This document shows, piece by piece, positions 17,745 through 27,808 of a stretch of DNA of 64,000 nucleotides. How positions within the stretch are numbered: position 1 is the stretch's first letter; each line of letters opens with the position of its first letter. The stretch covers positions 248,001-312,000 of the forward strand of contig CBDBIW010000014.1 in NCBI GenBank assembly GCA_965206015.1, given 5' to 3'. Made by a program: the position numbers and the translations under genes. This DNA is from JAJCYL01 sp965206015 (GTDB lineage: Bacteria > Bacteroidota > Bacteroidia > Cytophagales > Cyclobacteriaceae). Under the pieces are notes generated by a model. That model was not told the origin of the DNA. It ran no database searches and worked only from the letters and a program-made list of their open reading frames with translations.

Positions 17745-18657
17745 ATGGGTTAAATTCTGAAACATAGATGTAGGGAAGTAGCTTTTGATAAATACTGTCG
17801 GTTATGACCTTGATGTCATTTAATTGATTGACCGAGTGAAATTTATGTTGATCCCTATAAGCGATAATTAACTTTGCCAATTTGTAGCTTATATAGGGGT
17901 GTTTGCTGAGTTCTTTTTCAGTCGAAGTGGCCAGATCTAATTTTGAAATTTGAATAGAGTCATGCAAGCTAAAATGTTCCTGTAATCTCAAAACTAACCT
18001 GTCCTCGAGAGCGTAGACTTCTTTGAGCTGATTTATTGAATGAAAGCCACCAAGTCCTGATCTAAAGGAAATGATTCTTTTAGAGAGAATCTCCCCAATT
18101 CCCTTAATGACCATAAAATCTTGCTGCGTAGCTAGATTGAGATTTTTTACCTCAATCTCTGGAACGATGTATTTCTTTTCAAGCTTTCTTTTATAGGAGG
18201 GCAATTTTTCAGGCAAATCAATATAGTGATAAAGCTGCTGAAATATTTCCTGATTAAGACCGTAGATTTTAGAGAGATCATTCTTTACACGGAATACACC
18301 TCCTTTTTTTCTATAATTATCAATAGTCGTAGATAGATTGGGACTTAAGCCCATTTGAACTAATTGTTCTATATCGATATTGTTGGGGTCGAATACCCTA
18401 GGAGTCAGCTTAGCAATTATTTTGGATCCCTCAAGTTTGGCTGAATTCTTTTCATTGATCATAGACTTGATTTCATCAGCCCAAAGTTGGGTGAACTCAT
18501 CGTCTGTTGCAGTTGTTTTAGAGAGACTAATCCAATTTTTATACAAGCTTGGGAAAAGTATGACCAAGGCCATTAACGGAATCAGTATTAAAAAACCGTT
18601 TGTTTCTTTCTGGGAAAAGCTAAAATATCTCCTGATATGAGATTTCAATCGCATCAA
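17743..18657 (-). CDS. Membrane-anchored helix-hairpin-helix (ComEA-like) protein
   Basis: A 304-residue protein with an N-terminal membrane anchor (about 20-40, GFLILIPLMALVILFPSLY) and several helix-hairpin-helix DNA-binding segments, for example DFMVIKGIGEILSKRIISFR, LGGFHSINQLKEVYAL and HPYISYKLAKLIIAY. ComEA-type proteins bind double-stranded DNA outside the inner membrane during uptake. This one is longer, with three or more HhH units, like the helix-hairpin-helix proteins commonly found in Bacteroidota. A role in DNA uptake is inferred from the fold and topology only, since no other competence gene lies near. Confidence 0.85.
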   Translation of the reverse strand: MMRLKSHIRRYFSFSQKETNGFLILIPLMALVILFPSLYKNWISLSKTTATDDEFTQLWADEIKSMINEKNSAKLEGSKIIAKLTPRVFDPNNIDIEQLVQMGLSPNLSTTIDNYRKKGGVFRVKNDLSKIYGLNQEIFQQLYHYIDLPEKLPSYKRKLEKKYIVPEIEVKNLNLATQQDFMVIKGIGEILSKRIISFRSGLGGFHSINQLKEVYALEDRLVLRLQEHFSLHDSIQISKLDLATSTEKELSKHPYISYKLAKLIIAYRDQHKFHSVNQLNDIKVITDSIYQKLLPYIYVSEFNP

Positions 18658-18822
18658 TCAATACTGTTAATCGGAAAACTATATTAATTAAAATAATTTG
18701 GTTTATTCTGATAGAACCGATCCTTTTTTAGCTTTTAACCTTAGCTATGGTAATTATAAAATGAATGAAGGTTCCCTATTTAAAGAGAAACACTGTTAAA
18801 TTCGCAGACACGATTTCAGCTA

Positions 18823-20097
18823 ATGCATAAAGACTTTAAAGCAGTCGGAATTTCATATAAGAACACCCCACTCGAGGTGAGGGAACTTTTGAGCTTTAAT
18901 GAAGATGCATGTAGGAGATTGTTGAGATTTTTTAAGGAGTTTAGTGAGATTCAAGAAGTGGTGGTATTGTCTACCTGCAATAGAACTGAGGTTTACTACA
19001 GCTCACCAGTTGACAAGTCAGATGAAATTATAAAGCTTATTGGCCTGCAAAGAGAAATTGCAGACCTTAATTCATTAAAGGATTACTTCGTTCGTTATAA
19101 TGATCCAAAAGATGCAACCAATCACTTATTTGATGTCTCTATTGGATTGGAGGCTCAGGTAGTTGGTGATCTTCAGATCATTAACCAGGTAAAAAATGCT
19201 TATCAGTGGTCTGTAGATGAAGATTTGGCAGGCCCATATCTGCACAGACTCCTGCATACTGTCTTTTTTACTAATAAGAGGGTTGTTCAGGAAACTCCTT
19301 TTAGAGACGGGGCTGCTTCTGCAAGTTATGCCACAGTAGAACTAATTGAGGGACTGGTATTAAACCTGAAACAGCCGAAAATCCTCGTTTTGGGACTTGG
19401 AGAAACAGGAGAAGACTTGTGTCGAAATCTAACTTCTTTGGATAAAGCCAAAGTTGCTATTAGCAATAGAACCGAACAGCGGGCAAGAGAGATAGCCTAT
19501 AAGTGCAATTTTGATATCCTTCCATTTGACGGGGTAACAGAGGAGTTGAGAGACTTTGATGTAATTGTGAGTTCAATTCGGATGGATCAGCCCCTTCTGA
19601 CCAAAGATGTTCTTGCCTCGCAGCGGCAACATTCGTACAAATATTTATTCGATTTGTCAGTTCCTCGAAGTATTTCGGCGGATGTTGAGGATTTGCCCGG
19701 AATTCTATTGTACAATATAGACAGCATTCAGAATAAAACGAGCGAGGCCCTCCAAAAAAGAATGGAGGCAATTCCTCAGGTTCGTCAAATTATACTCGAG
19801 GCTATCGACGAATTTTCAAATTGGACGAGAGATATGGAAGTATCTCCAACCATCAACAAGTTGAAGAATGCCCTCGAACAGATTAGGCAAGAGGAAATGT
19901 CACGATTCTTAAAAAATTCTTCAGACAAGCAGAATAAGATGGTGGACAAGATCACTAAAAGTATGATTCAAAAAATTATCAAATTACCAGTTCTTCAATT
20001 AAAAGCAGCTTGTAAGCGAGGAGAGGCTGAAACGCTTATTGATATCCTCAATGATCTATTCGAATTAGAACATCAGTCAGAAGAGCTAGGCAAATGA
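18823..20097 (+). CDS. hemA: Glutamyl-tRNA reductase
   Basis: A 424-residue enzyme that reduces glutamyl-tRNA to glutamate-1-semialdehyde, the first committed step of C5 tetrapyrrole synthesis. The catalytic cysteine is in STCNRTEVYY (Cys52). The NADPH-binding Rossmann motif is KILVLGLGETGEDLCRNL (about 185-202). The C-terminal helical dimerisation domain covers about 320-424. Length is standard. No other hem gene adjoins it in this window. Confidence 0.96.
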   Translation: MHKDFKAVGISYKNTPLEVRELLSFNEDACRRLLRFFKEFSEIQEVVVLSTCNRTEVYYSSPVDKSDEIIKLIGLQREIADLNSLKDYFVRYNDPKDATNHLFDVSIGLEAQVVGDLQIINQVKNAYQWSVDEDLAGPYLHRLLHTVFFTNKRVVQETPFRDGAASASYATVELIEGLVLNLKQPKILVLGLGETGEDLCRNLTSLDKAKVAISNRTEQRAREIAYKCNFDILPFDGVTEELRDFDVIVSSIRMDQPLLTKDVLASQRQHSYKYLFDLSVPRSISADVEDLPGILLYNIDSIQNKTSEALQKRMEAIPQVRQIILEAIDEFSNWTRDMEVSPTINKLKNALEQIRQEEMSRFLKNSSDKQNKMVDKITKSMIQKIIKLPVLQLKAACKRGEAETLIDILNDLFELEHQSEELGK

Positions 20098-20143
20098 CCG
20101 TGCAATTCTTTTGCTCTTGACCACAAAGTGGGCTGTTTAACTT

Positions 20144-22360
20144 ATGGGTAAAGTCTTTTTCACTACCATCATCATATTTTGTATTGGCCTGGATGCAGCT
20201 TCAACTGATTTTAAGATTGTTACAAAAGGCAACAAACACGGATTGGCGGATAATACAGGCAATATCGTTATCCCGATAATTTATGACCGGCTCGGGTGGT
20301 CAAATGGTACCAACGAACTAGTTGATCAAGTACTCGGATATTTCGAAAACGGAAAATGGGGACTGATTAGTACCAAAAACGAGAGACTTTCGGCTGCTGA
20401 ATACATTGATCTCTTTCCAGCACAATATGATTTATTAATAGCCTCTAGAAAGAGCACCTGTTCTGATGCCTCCGTGTTTGGTATTTTGGATACAAATGGC
20501 AAAGCGAGGCTTGGCTTTCAATACCATGCACTTTCTGGAGGAAGTAATTTTTTTATTGCTGGTCAAAAAATAAATGGAATATTAAAATGGGGGGTGCTTG
20601 ATTATAAAGAGAAGGAAATTATTCCAATCAAGTACGAGGATGTAGAATTATTAAACTTAAATTTTGTCGTATATCTCAATAGTAAGGCAGCAATCTTTAG
20701 TATGTCCGGAGATCAGTTGACTAAATTTGAGTATAACAAAATAGGCGAACTGGGGAGTTATTCCTTACTTCATGACCAGATGGGAAGACAGGGTTTGGCT
20801 GACATTGTCGGTAATCTAATCATTCAGCCTAAATTCAAGTCTATTCGACTCAACAATGATAATTCAGTTACTGTCACAGAATTTCCTAAATGGGAGTTAA
20901 TTGTTCCTGATAAGGAGGTGGTAAAGGAGTTTTATTATGATAAAATTGTTCCTGTCAGCCATGGGATATATAGTGTCACCACTAATGGGAGGCAGGCCAT
21001 TATCAATTCGGAAGAGGAATATCTTTTAAATGGTAATGATTGGAAAATAGCTGTGCCAGACAATCAATTTGTAATCGTACACCAGCATAATAAGTATGGG
21101 GTACTCAAGGAGGGCGGGATAAGTGTTTTACCTCTTCAATATGATTCTATCTATTATTCAGGAAAACATTTTTATGGTTTAACTGGTGAAGATGACAACC
21201 TTGGATGGCAGATTTTCTCTTTATTCGGTACCCCGATAAGCTCCAGCCATTTCGATGCTGTTTTTCCTATGAGTGAAAATGTGATTGCGACCAGGAAGAA
21301 TGGTTATTGGGGTTTTATCGACTTCAGCGGCCATATTGTAATTGAATATAAATATGATTCTGTCTGGCCTTTTAAAGATGGAAGGGCCAAAGTAAACTAT
21401 TTGGGAAATCAAGGAATTATCAATACGGCTGGTGAATGGGTAATTCATCCAAATCATTCAGAAGTAACTATCGTACACAAAGATCTTTTTATTAGTCGAA
21501 ACGGCACAAGATCGGATTTGATTGATAATATCGAACAGACTGTATTTCAGACCTATGATCAATTATCTCTTCACTCGTATGGCCTATTAGAAATTACAGC
21601 CAATAATAAATATGGACTTATTGATCATAAAGTAGAAAACATGATCCCTGCTATTTATGATTATATATCAGAACTTTCGGGCGATCAGGTCTACGTTCTT
21701 AAGAAAGATGGTTATTACAGCGTTCTTGGAAAGAATGGAAGATTCATTTTATATCAGAATGACGAGTATGATAATATTGGAAGTTTTTCGGAGGGGTTCT
21801 TAAGTGTTAAAAAAGATGGAAAATTCGGGTTTATAGATTTGGACGGTAACCTGAGAGTTGCCAACAGGTATGATGCTGTCTATGACTTCATTGAGGGCAT
21901 GGCGGCAGTTCAATTGATGGGAAGATGGGGATTTATTGACCGTCTTGAACGATTGAAGATACAACCCCATTATGACAAAGTGGAGAATTTCCACGAGGGT
22001 ATATCTATTGTATCAAAAAATGATTTGTATGGTATAATTGATATTGAAGGAAAAGAGGTGCTACCTGTCGACTATGACTCTCTTTATCGAAATGAGAGGA
22101 ATTCTTTTGTAATGGTTAAATCAGGTCGATACGGGCTGGCAAATTTGAGAGGGGAATTGCTAATCCCTTCAAAGTTTGAATTTCTGGAAGAGAATGATAA
22201 TGACTGCGTAATAGTGAAGCAGCGAGGCCTGACTGGTGTGGTCAAGAAAAATGGCATTAATGTTATACCTATTGCTTATGAAGAGATCATTTATGATCAA
22301 ATCAATGGATATTATCTGGCTAAAAGTTCATCGAAAGAGCTTGTTATCTCAACGAGATAA
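20144..22360 (+). CDS. WG-repeat protein
   Basis: A 738-residue protein with an N-terminal signal-like segment (1-20) and around a dozen WG (KWG/YGL) repeats, each of the type GKWGLIS...YD.I, for example NGKWGLIST, NGYWGFIDFSGHIVI, DGKFGFIDLDGN and MGRWGFIDR. The repeats probably form beta-hairpin units used for protein interaction. It follows hemA by 46 bp on the same strand and ends 5 bp before the convergent mutS2 stop. No catalytic motif is seen; the function is unknown. Confidence 0.88.
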   Translation: MGKVFFTTIIIFCIGLDAASTDFKIVTKGNKHGLADNTGNIVIPIIYDRLGWSNGTNELVDQVLGYFENGKWGLISTKNERLSAAEYIDLFPAQYDLLIASRKSTCSDASVFGILDTNGKARLGFQYHALSGGSNFFIAGQKINGILKWGVLDYKEKEIIPIKYEDVELLNLNFVVYLNSKAAIFSMSGDQLTKFEYNKIGELGSYSLLHDQMGRQGLADIVGNLIIQPKFKSIRLNNDNSVTVTEFPKWELIVPDKEVVKEFYYDKIVPVSHGIYSVTTNGRQAIINSEEEYLLNGNDWKIAVPDNQFVIVHQHNKYGVLKEGGISVLPLQYDSIYYSGKHFYGLTGEDDNLGWQIFSLFGTPISSSHFDAVFPMSENVIATRKNGYWGFIDFSGHIVIEYKYDSVWPFKDGRAKVNYLGNQGIINTAGEWVIHPNHSEVTIVHKDLFISRNGTRSDLIDNIEQTVFQTYDQLSLHSYGLLEITANNKYGLIDHKVENMIPAIYDYISELSGDQVYVLKKDGYYSVLGKNGRFILYQNDEYDNIGSFSEGFLSVKKDGKFGFIDLDGNLRVANRYDAVYDFIEGMAAVQLMGRWGFIDRLERLKIQPHYDKVENFHEGISIVSKNDLYGIIDIEGKEVLPVDYDSLYRNERNSFVMVKSGRYGLANLRGELLIPSKFEFLEENDNDCVIVKQRGLTGVVKKNGINVIPIAYEEIIYDQINGYYLAKSSSKELVISTR

Positions 22361-22365
22361 GTGGA

Positions 22366-24747
22366 TTAATTCAGGGTGATAACAGAAACACCAGCACCAC
22401 CACGGTCCGTATGCTCATCTTTTATGCTCTTTATATAATCATAATCCCTTAGGTAATTTCGAATAACCTCCCGAAGGACGCCATTTCCTTTCCCATGAAT
22501 AATCCGTAATTCGCCGATTCCAAGAAGTATGGCTTCATCAATAAAACCATCTAACTTACTCACAGCCTCGGAGGCACGATTACCTCTAAGATCAAGGTTG
22601 CTCTTAAAATCCGCCACTCTTCGATTATAATTCAAGCCCTTAACTTTGGTGTTTCTATCATAAGATCTGCTTTCTGTTTGAGCAGCTTTCTCTATGTTTT
22701 CCAAATTGACTAAGGATTTGATAGATTCCATCATCACTTCCGCTTTTTTACCCTTTATTCGAATTAATTCACCGACGGATTCCTGTCCAATAATTCGAAC
22801 CTGATCACCGATAATCGGTAGAGTTGATGCAACAGGCCTAGGCAAACTCCTTTTTTTTTCCGTTGAGGGAGATACTTTATTGCGATAATGAGTCAATTCT
22901 TGTCTGGCCTGTCTGGTTTTTTCCTTATCTGCTTTTGCTTCTTTAATTTCTTTTATTGTTTGCTCAATCCTGCTATTAGCACTTGATAGAAGTACTTCTG
23001 CTTCTTTTTTGGCGGCATTGAGAATGGATTCTCTTTCATTCTCCAGATTCTCTTTAAGGTCTTTATAATCCTTGTGTTCTGTTTCAAGCCATTTTTGTTT
23101 TTTGCTAATGGACTCAAGTTTTTCCTGATATTGCCTTTTTTCGAATTCTAATTGATTGACCAGCTTGTCAAACTTAACATGAGAGTATCCCACCAGCTTC
23201 TTGGCCTTTTCGACCAAAGGCTGATCAAGCCCGATACTCTCCGCAATTTCGAGAGCAAATGAACTTCCCGGTTTGCCAATATCTAATTGATAAAGCGGAG
23301 CAAGTTTTCCAGAGTCAAACTTCATTGCCGCATTGACAATTCCGGGACTCTTTTCGGCCATTTTTTTAAGGTTGGAATAGTGGGTGGTAACAACTCCGTA
23401 TGAACCTTGCTGATTTAGCTGATCCAGGATGACTTCGGCAATTGACCCACCAAATTGCGGTTCTGTTCCGGTACCAAATTCGTCTATCAGAAAAAGGGTT
23501 TTTTTATTCGACTGATCAAGGAAGTATTTTAAATTTCCAAGATGCGAACTGTATGTACTTAAATCGTTTTCTATGGATTGCTCATCACCAATATCAATAA
23601 ATAGATTTTGGAATATTTTCACTTTGGAGGACTCTTCAACCGGCAAAAGAAGTCCACACTGAAGCATGTACTGCAATAATCCTGTGGTTTTAAGACTTAC
23701 TGATTTACCACCGGCGTTGGGGCCAGATATGATTAGAATCCTCTGATTCGTATTCAACGAACAGTTCAGTGGGACAACAGATTTGCCAATTTTTTTATGA
23801 TAAATAAAAAGTAATGGATGCCGTGCATTTACTAACTCATGTGTATCATCTTGTGAAAGTTCAGGTAATACTGCATCAATTGTTACAGCCAGTTTTGCCT
23901 TGGCTCTGATGAAATCAATCGTTCCGATAAATTGATTTGCTTTGAGTAATGCTGGTATTGAAGGCCTGAGAAGGTTTGAGAGTTCTATTAATATTTTAAT
24001 GACAGCTCTTCTTTTCTGGTAGTATAGCTCCCTTATTTCATTGTTTACCTCAATAACTTCAGCAGGCTCTATAAAGACTGTTTGCCCGGTAGCTGACTCA
24101 TCTTGAACCACACCCTTGATTCTTCGTTTATTTTCCGCAAGAACTGGAATTACCAATCTTCCTTCCCTGATTGACACCTGCCCATCTCCTGGGGAATAGC
24201 CGTTGTCACGGGCTTTCTTGAGTATTGTTTCTATGGTTTTCCTTAGCCGTTGATCTTGTTTGTGAATTTCATTTCTAATGCTTATTAATTCTGGCGAAGC
24301 ATTGTCTTTAAAGACTCCTGTTGGTTCAAATTTGTTGATTATTTTTTGATGAAGGGACGTATCGAAGTCAATTGAAGTAGAAAGTTTGTAAAGATTGGGG
24401 TATAGGTTTTCATTTTTTCTTAGGAACTCAACACAAGAAATAATTGTACCAAGAGCTAAACCTACTTCATACATGTCTGCTTCGGAAAGGTGGGAACCCT
24501 CAACTTGAATGCTGCTTAGGGTGACAGAGATATTTAGATAATTCGAGGAAGGAAATTCATCTCCAGAAGTCAATATTTTACAAAAGTCCTCTGTTTGCAG
24601 GAGAAGCTTTTCTATTGCATTGCTATCAGTTAAAAACCGAATTTTATCGACGTAAGATTTTCCTAATTCGCTCATACAATTTTGATGTATGAGGTCACGG
24701 ATTTGATCAAATCCAATTTTTACTTCTATATTATCGGGGTAAATCAA
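22366..24747 (-). CDS. mutS2: MutS2 endonuclease
   Basis: A 793-residue MutS2 homologue. In order: helical core/clamp region (1-310, with ESATGQTVFIEPAEVIEVNN), ATPase with Walker A ISGPNAGGKSVSLKT (about 332-346), Walker B LFLIDEFGTGTEP, a long coiled coil (about 510-620), a KOW-like segment (GDQVRIIGQESVGEL) and a C-terminal Smr nuclease domain (LDLRGNRASEAVSKLDGFI, HGKGNGVLREVIRNYL). MutS2 acts in anti-recombination or in rescue of collided ribosomes, depending on the organism. It is not the mismatch-recognition MutS. Complete and in frame. Confidence 0.96.
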   Translation of the reverse strand: MIYPDNIEVKIGFDQIRDLIHQNCMSELGKSYVDKIRFLTDSNAIEKLLLQTEDFCKILTSGDEFPSSNYLNISVTLSSIQVEGSHLSEADMYEVGLALGTIISCVEFLRKNENLYPNLYKLSTSIDFDTSLHQKIINKFEPTGVFKDNASPELISIRNEIHKQDQRLRKTIETILKKARDNGYSPGDGQVSIREGRLVIPVLAENKRRIKGVVQDESATGQTVFIEPAEVIEVNNEIRELYYQKRRAVIKILIELSNLLRPSIPALLKANQFIGTIDFIRAKAKLAVTIDAVLPELSQDDTHELVNARHPLLFIYHKKIGKSVVPLNCSLNTNQRILIISGPNAGGKSVSLKTTGLLQYMLQCGLLLPVEESSKVKIFQNLFIDIGDEQSIENDLSTYSSHLGNLKYFLDQSNKKTLFLIDEFGTGTEPQFGGSIAEVILDQLNQQGSYGVVTTHYSNLKKMAEKSPGIVNAAMKFDSGKLAPLYQLDIGKPGSSFALEIAESIGLDQPLVEKAKKLVGYSHVKFDKLVNQLEFEKRQYQEKLESISKKQKWLETEHKDYKDLKENLENERESILNAAKKEAEVLLSSANSRIEQTIKEIKEAKADKEKTRQARQELTHYRNKVSPSTEKKRSLPRPVASTLPIIGDQVRIIGQESVGELIRIKGKKAEVMMESIKSLVNLENIEKAAQTESRSYDRNTKVKGLNYNRRVADFKSNLDLRGNRASEAVSKLDGFIDEAILLGIGELRIIHGKGNGVLREVIRNYLRDYDYIKSIKDEHTDRGGAGVSVITLN

Positions 24748-24820
24748 CGGTTTGTTTTATCTCCTGACTACCGGCAATTTACAGGATAATTGATTCAAAT
24801 AATTTCAATAATACGTCTTT

Positions 24821-25110
24821 GTGACCTTCAACCGATTTTCGGTGTTACTTGTGTTATAAGGTTGGTACTAATTTTTGCAAATCTGCTAACGCTGGCACCA
24901 ATCTTTGGAAGAGCCGACCTGTTTTTTTTTAATCAAATCATTCTTGGAATTTTTCTCATCATTCAAGTATATGAGATATTGTTTTTCGTCTCTGTAACGA
25001 ATAGAGATTTAGCAAAATTTATATTAGCCATACAAAGAGGCGGATTTTACCGCTTCATTTAAAGGATGGCTTAGATTTGGCACGGTTATCAAGTACTACT
25101 ATCCTATTAA
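24821..25110 (+). pseudogene. Remnant of a sensor histidine kinase N-terminus
   Basis: Broken 5' end of what looks like an NtrY-like membrane histidine kinase. A first frame from GTG at 24821 reads VTFNRFSVLLVL and stops. A second frame continues RLVLIFANLLTLAPIF, a second membrane helix (LGIFLIIQVYEILFFVSV) and TNRDLAKFILAIQRGGF, which resembles the conserved TNRDLxRFLxAI segment of these kinases. A third frame then continues FTASFKGW. So two frameshifts are visible, and the HisKA and ATPase domains are absent. The assignment rests on short motifs, so the family call is moderate. Confidence 0.5.
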
Positions 25111-25470
25111 TTGTGATCTTAGGTTTTTACCCAAAGATTACAGGTGTTTTTCATTGGTGGATATCATACAGTTTATTCTCTTCGGCAATCAAGTTGGCTC
25201 TCCCGCTTTCTGACAGGTACATACCCAATACCTCTTTCATGCCAGATGATCGGTCAGGTTTAGATATGATTTGAGAGAATAGTGCCGGGTTTAGCACTTA
25301 GGAAGGGGTTCTTTTTTTGCACCTCAATGATAACTTTAAGATAAATTGTCCTCTTTCTTTTCTATTCGCTTAAGACGCTATTGTCATTGAACCATATCGG
25401 AAAATATCAAGGGTTATTACAACAATTATGATTGTAGCATGTGTTGACCCGGCACTTGGATATTCATCTT
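25111..25470. other. Gene-free stretch
   Basis: I see no convincing gene, RNA or repeat here. The short frames are low-complexity, hydrophobic or antisense-like. It probably represents decayed DNA downstream of the kinase remnant. Confidence 0.4.
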
Positions 25471-26451
25471 TTAAGCCATTAACAGATTGCAACCCCTTAA
25501 ATCGGAGTTATCAAATCTGCCTAAAACCTTAAAGCATCTGTCATTTTTCAACTGCCCTATATCTTTTGTTTCAATAAAAGCACAGGTATGAATATTGGCC
25601 AAGTCAATGAGATTTAACCCACCGGTATTACCAGGTTTTACCCATTCGAATGGATCATTCAAATCCCTGATAAAAACAGACATCCAGGGAGGGCAACTGA
25701 ACTCACCATTGCTTTTGGCGTAAGCCTGTGACAACAACTCTGTCATACCATATTCGGAATGAATAGTATCGACTTTAAATTTATTTCTAAGAATGAAATG
25801 AAGTTCGTCTCTGGTCAGTTCCTTCCTTCGACCTTTCATCCCCCCAGTTTCCATTACCATTAATTGGTCGCAATTGAAATCTAAATTACTAACATCTAAT
25901 AATGCATATGAGGCACCAATTATCAAGATCCTCTTTTCTTCACTACATGCCTTTTTAAGATTTTCTTTAATGTTACCCGCGGTTACATAACCAGAAGTTG
26001 AACTTTTTGTCAGGCTTATGAAATGATTCACCATTGCAATTAATGATGAGTTCTTTTGCGCTTGGTAAGAAGGCAGCAGGGCTAAGACGACAAAATCCTT
26101 GAGTTCTCCATAAAAATGCTCAAACCCCCGGACACTGAGTTGTTCATAAAATGAAATATCTCTGACTAAATGGCTACTTCGCTCAGCCCCCGTGGTACCG
26201 CTACTTAGAAATTCCTTTTGCTCCTCCCAGTAGCCCGTCTTAATATCACTAGTTTTAAAAAATTCTATTGGTAAAAATGGTATTCTATCCATGGTTTTGA
26301 CCTCATTGGGTTTCACACCAAGATTTTTCAAGTACTGACTATACAAAAGATTGTTTTGAGCCTGATATTGAAAGAGGTCCATTGCACAACTTGCGAAGTT
26401 TTTATCATTTATCTTAGGGATAAGCTTTTCAAAGCTGTTACTAAACTGCAT
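25471..26451 (-). CDS. LuxE/PaaK-type acyl-protein synthetase-like protein
   Basis: A 326-residue member of the adenylate-forming LuxE (acyl-protein synthetase) branch. The family activates acyl groups as acyl-adenylates and transfers them to an enzyme thiol. Visible are the start typical of the branch (MQFSNSFEKLIPKINDKNF), the phosphate-loop-like SSGTTGAERSSH (about 82-93), METGGMKGRRKELTRDEL and the HSEYGMTELLSQAYA motif. No lux genes are nearby; in Bacteroidota these proteins occur alone and their substrates are unknown. Length is near the family norm. Confidence 0.82.
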   Translation of the reverse strand: MQFSNSFEKLIPKINDKNFASCAMDLFQYQAQNNLLYSQYLKNLGVKPNEVKTMDRIPFLPIEFFKTSDIKTGYWEEQKEFLSSGTTGAERSSHLVRDISFYEQLSVRGFEHFYGELKDFVVLALLPSYQAQKNSSLIAMVNHFISLTKSSTSGYVTAGNIKENLKKACSEEKRILIIGASYALLDVSNLDFNCDQLMVMETGGMKGRRKELTRDELHFILRNKFKVDTIHSEYGMTELLSQAYAKSNGEFSCPPWMSVFIRDLNDPFEWVKPGNTGGLNLIDLANIHTCAFIETKDIGQLKNDRCFKVLGRFDNSDLRGCNLLMA

Positions 26452-26526
26452 CTGTAAAAGAAGCCATTTTTAGAAAATATTTTAAATAACTTTTCGTTGT
26501 TTTTGTTGGATTGTTATAGGGAAGGA

Positions 26527-27471
26527 ATGATGAAATTTGCAAGATTTATTGCTTTTAGTATTTTACTGTCACTTACATTATTTTCTTGCTTTAGGCCGGA
26601 TGATTTTGATGACGTGCCTAGAATATCATTTCAGCAATTAACTTTCATGCCGGGCCCAGGCGGACCAAATGATGCCGATTCATTGATTCTCACATTTGAC
26701 TTCCAAGATGGAGATGGTGATCTTGGTTTAGAGGCTTATGAAGTTATTCCACCTTACCACACTTTTAGTTTCGTTATGGATAGTGAGGGGGAAATTGTTA
26801 CTCTGAAAGGGGAGTTTGAACCTCCTTTTTTTGAAATCATAATTGGTTCAACATCTAATGGTTTAATCCCATTATTCAGAGATGGGCCTGCTTTCAGTGA
26901 AACTGATAACAGGCCTTCCTCTTTTGACTGCCAGTTCTATCTTTCGGACTCACTGATTAATACGAATTCCATCCCGCCCTTCGATAATGTACTACCAGAT
27001 TCTCTATTCCTAACAAACGCTCCCTTCCCGCCCTATCCATTGGATATTGTAAGAGACTTCTGTACGGATGAATCATGTGCTGTGCAGGACACTATAGAAC
27101 TGGCTAATGGTCTGCAAAAATTCGAAGTACGAATGGACACTTTCTTCATTGCAAAAAATCAAGAAAATAAGAATATTACTGTTGATTTTTTTAGAAAGAA
27201 AAATGACACATACGAATTTATAGATTGGACCCGTGTTTTTAGTGAGGACGGCTGTGGTCTTGATTTCAATGCGCGCTTTCCAGAATTCGCAAATAGATTT
27301 AATGATAAACCTCTGCAAGGTACGATCCGCTATACAATGGCGTCCACAGGGTTCAAATTTGTTCTGAGAAATGACACCTTCAAAATAGCTGTCAAAATAA
27401 GAGATTTGAGTCTAAACACTAGTAATACCGTGGAATCACCAGATTTAACCCTAGAACAAATTGGGGGTTAA
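26527..27471 (+). CDS. Putative lipoprotein of unknown function
   Basis: A secreted protein of about 315 residues. The frame is open upstream, but the ATG at 26527 (or 26530) directly precedes a lipoprotein signal with lipobox TLFSC (MMKFARFIAFSILL...), so I start it there. A purine stretch (GGGAAGGA) ends next to the start. The body is acidic and beta-rich (LTFDFQDGDGDLGLEAYEV looks like an Ig-like or calcium-binding strand region), with one cysteine pair in DFCTDESCAV. I recognise no enzymatic motif. It is divergent from the LuxE-like gene. Confidence 0.75.
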   Translation: MMKFARFIAFSILLSLTLFSCFRPDDFDDVPRISFQQLTFMPGPGGPNDADSLILTFDFQDGDGDLGLEAYEVIPPYHTFSFVMDSEGEIVTLKGEFEPPFFEIIIGSTSNGLIPLFRDGPAFSETDNRPSSFDCQFYLSDSLINTNSIPPFDNVLPDSLFLTNAPFPPYPLDIVRDFCTDESCAVQDTIELANGLQKFEVRMDTFFIAKNQENKNITVDFFRKKNDTYEFIDWTRVFSEDGCGLDFNARFPEFANRFNDKPLQGTIRYTMASTGFKFVLRNDTFKIAVKIRDLSLNTSNTVESPDLTLEQIGG

Positions 27472-27488
27472 TGCACTCCACCAAATTA

Positions 27489-27786
27489 CTATATCGTTTC
27501 CACCATAGTTTTCATACTGATAAAATGATGTACGGCACTATACTGAGTTTCATAATTGAATGTCCTAAAAGAACTCGCCTTATTATCGAAATTTTCATCA
27601 TTATATAATTGGTCCGAATCAAAGTTCGGCCACCCGGCATGTCCCCAACTAGGGCAAGGGTTTGTTGTTACCCCACCATACCGTCGTTGACCTAAATCAT
27701 ATACATCACCATAATCCATAGTTTGAATAGGAATACCTTCTCGAAATCGCGTAAAAGTATGCTGCCAATGCAGAGTCTCTCGACTT
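27489..27786 (-). pseudogene. Possible 3' fragment of an unknown gene
   Basis: An open stretch without a convincing start encodes WQHTFTRFREGIPIQTMDYG, then DVYDLGQRRYGGVTTNPCPS and QLYNDENFDNKASSFRTF. The composition (Tyr, Trp, Asn, Asp) looks like a real secreted-protein domain, not antisense noise, but I do not recognise it. It fills the gap between the lipoprotein gene and the E1 gene. It is probably a truncated gene end. Confidence 0.3.
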
Positions 27787-27808
27787 TAGTGCTCCAGCAG
27801 CTAGGAGC

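Noticed and set aside
22344..22360. Terminator between the WG-repeat gene and mutS2
   Set aside because: TTATCTC/GAGATAA forms a 7-bp stem but lies inside the coding end and has no T tract on either strand.
25077..25274. 65-codon open frame after the kinase remnant
   Set aside because: No signal, family motif or sensible start; composition fits decayed non-coding DNA.
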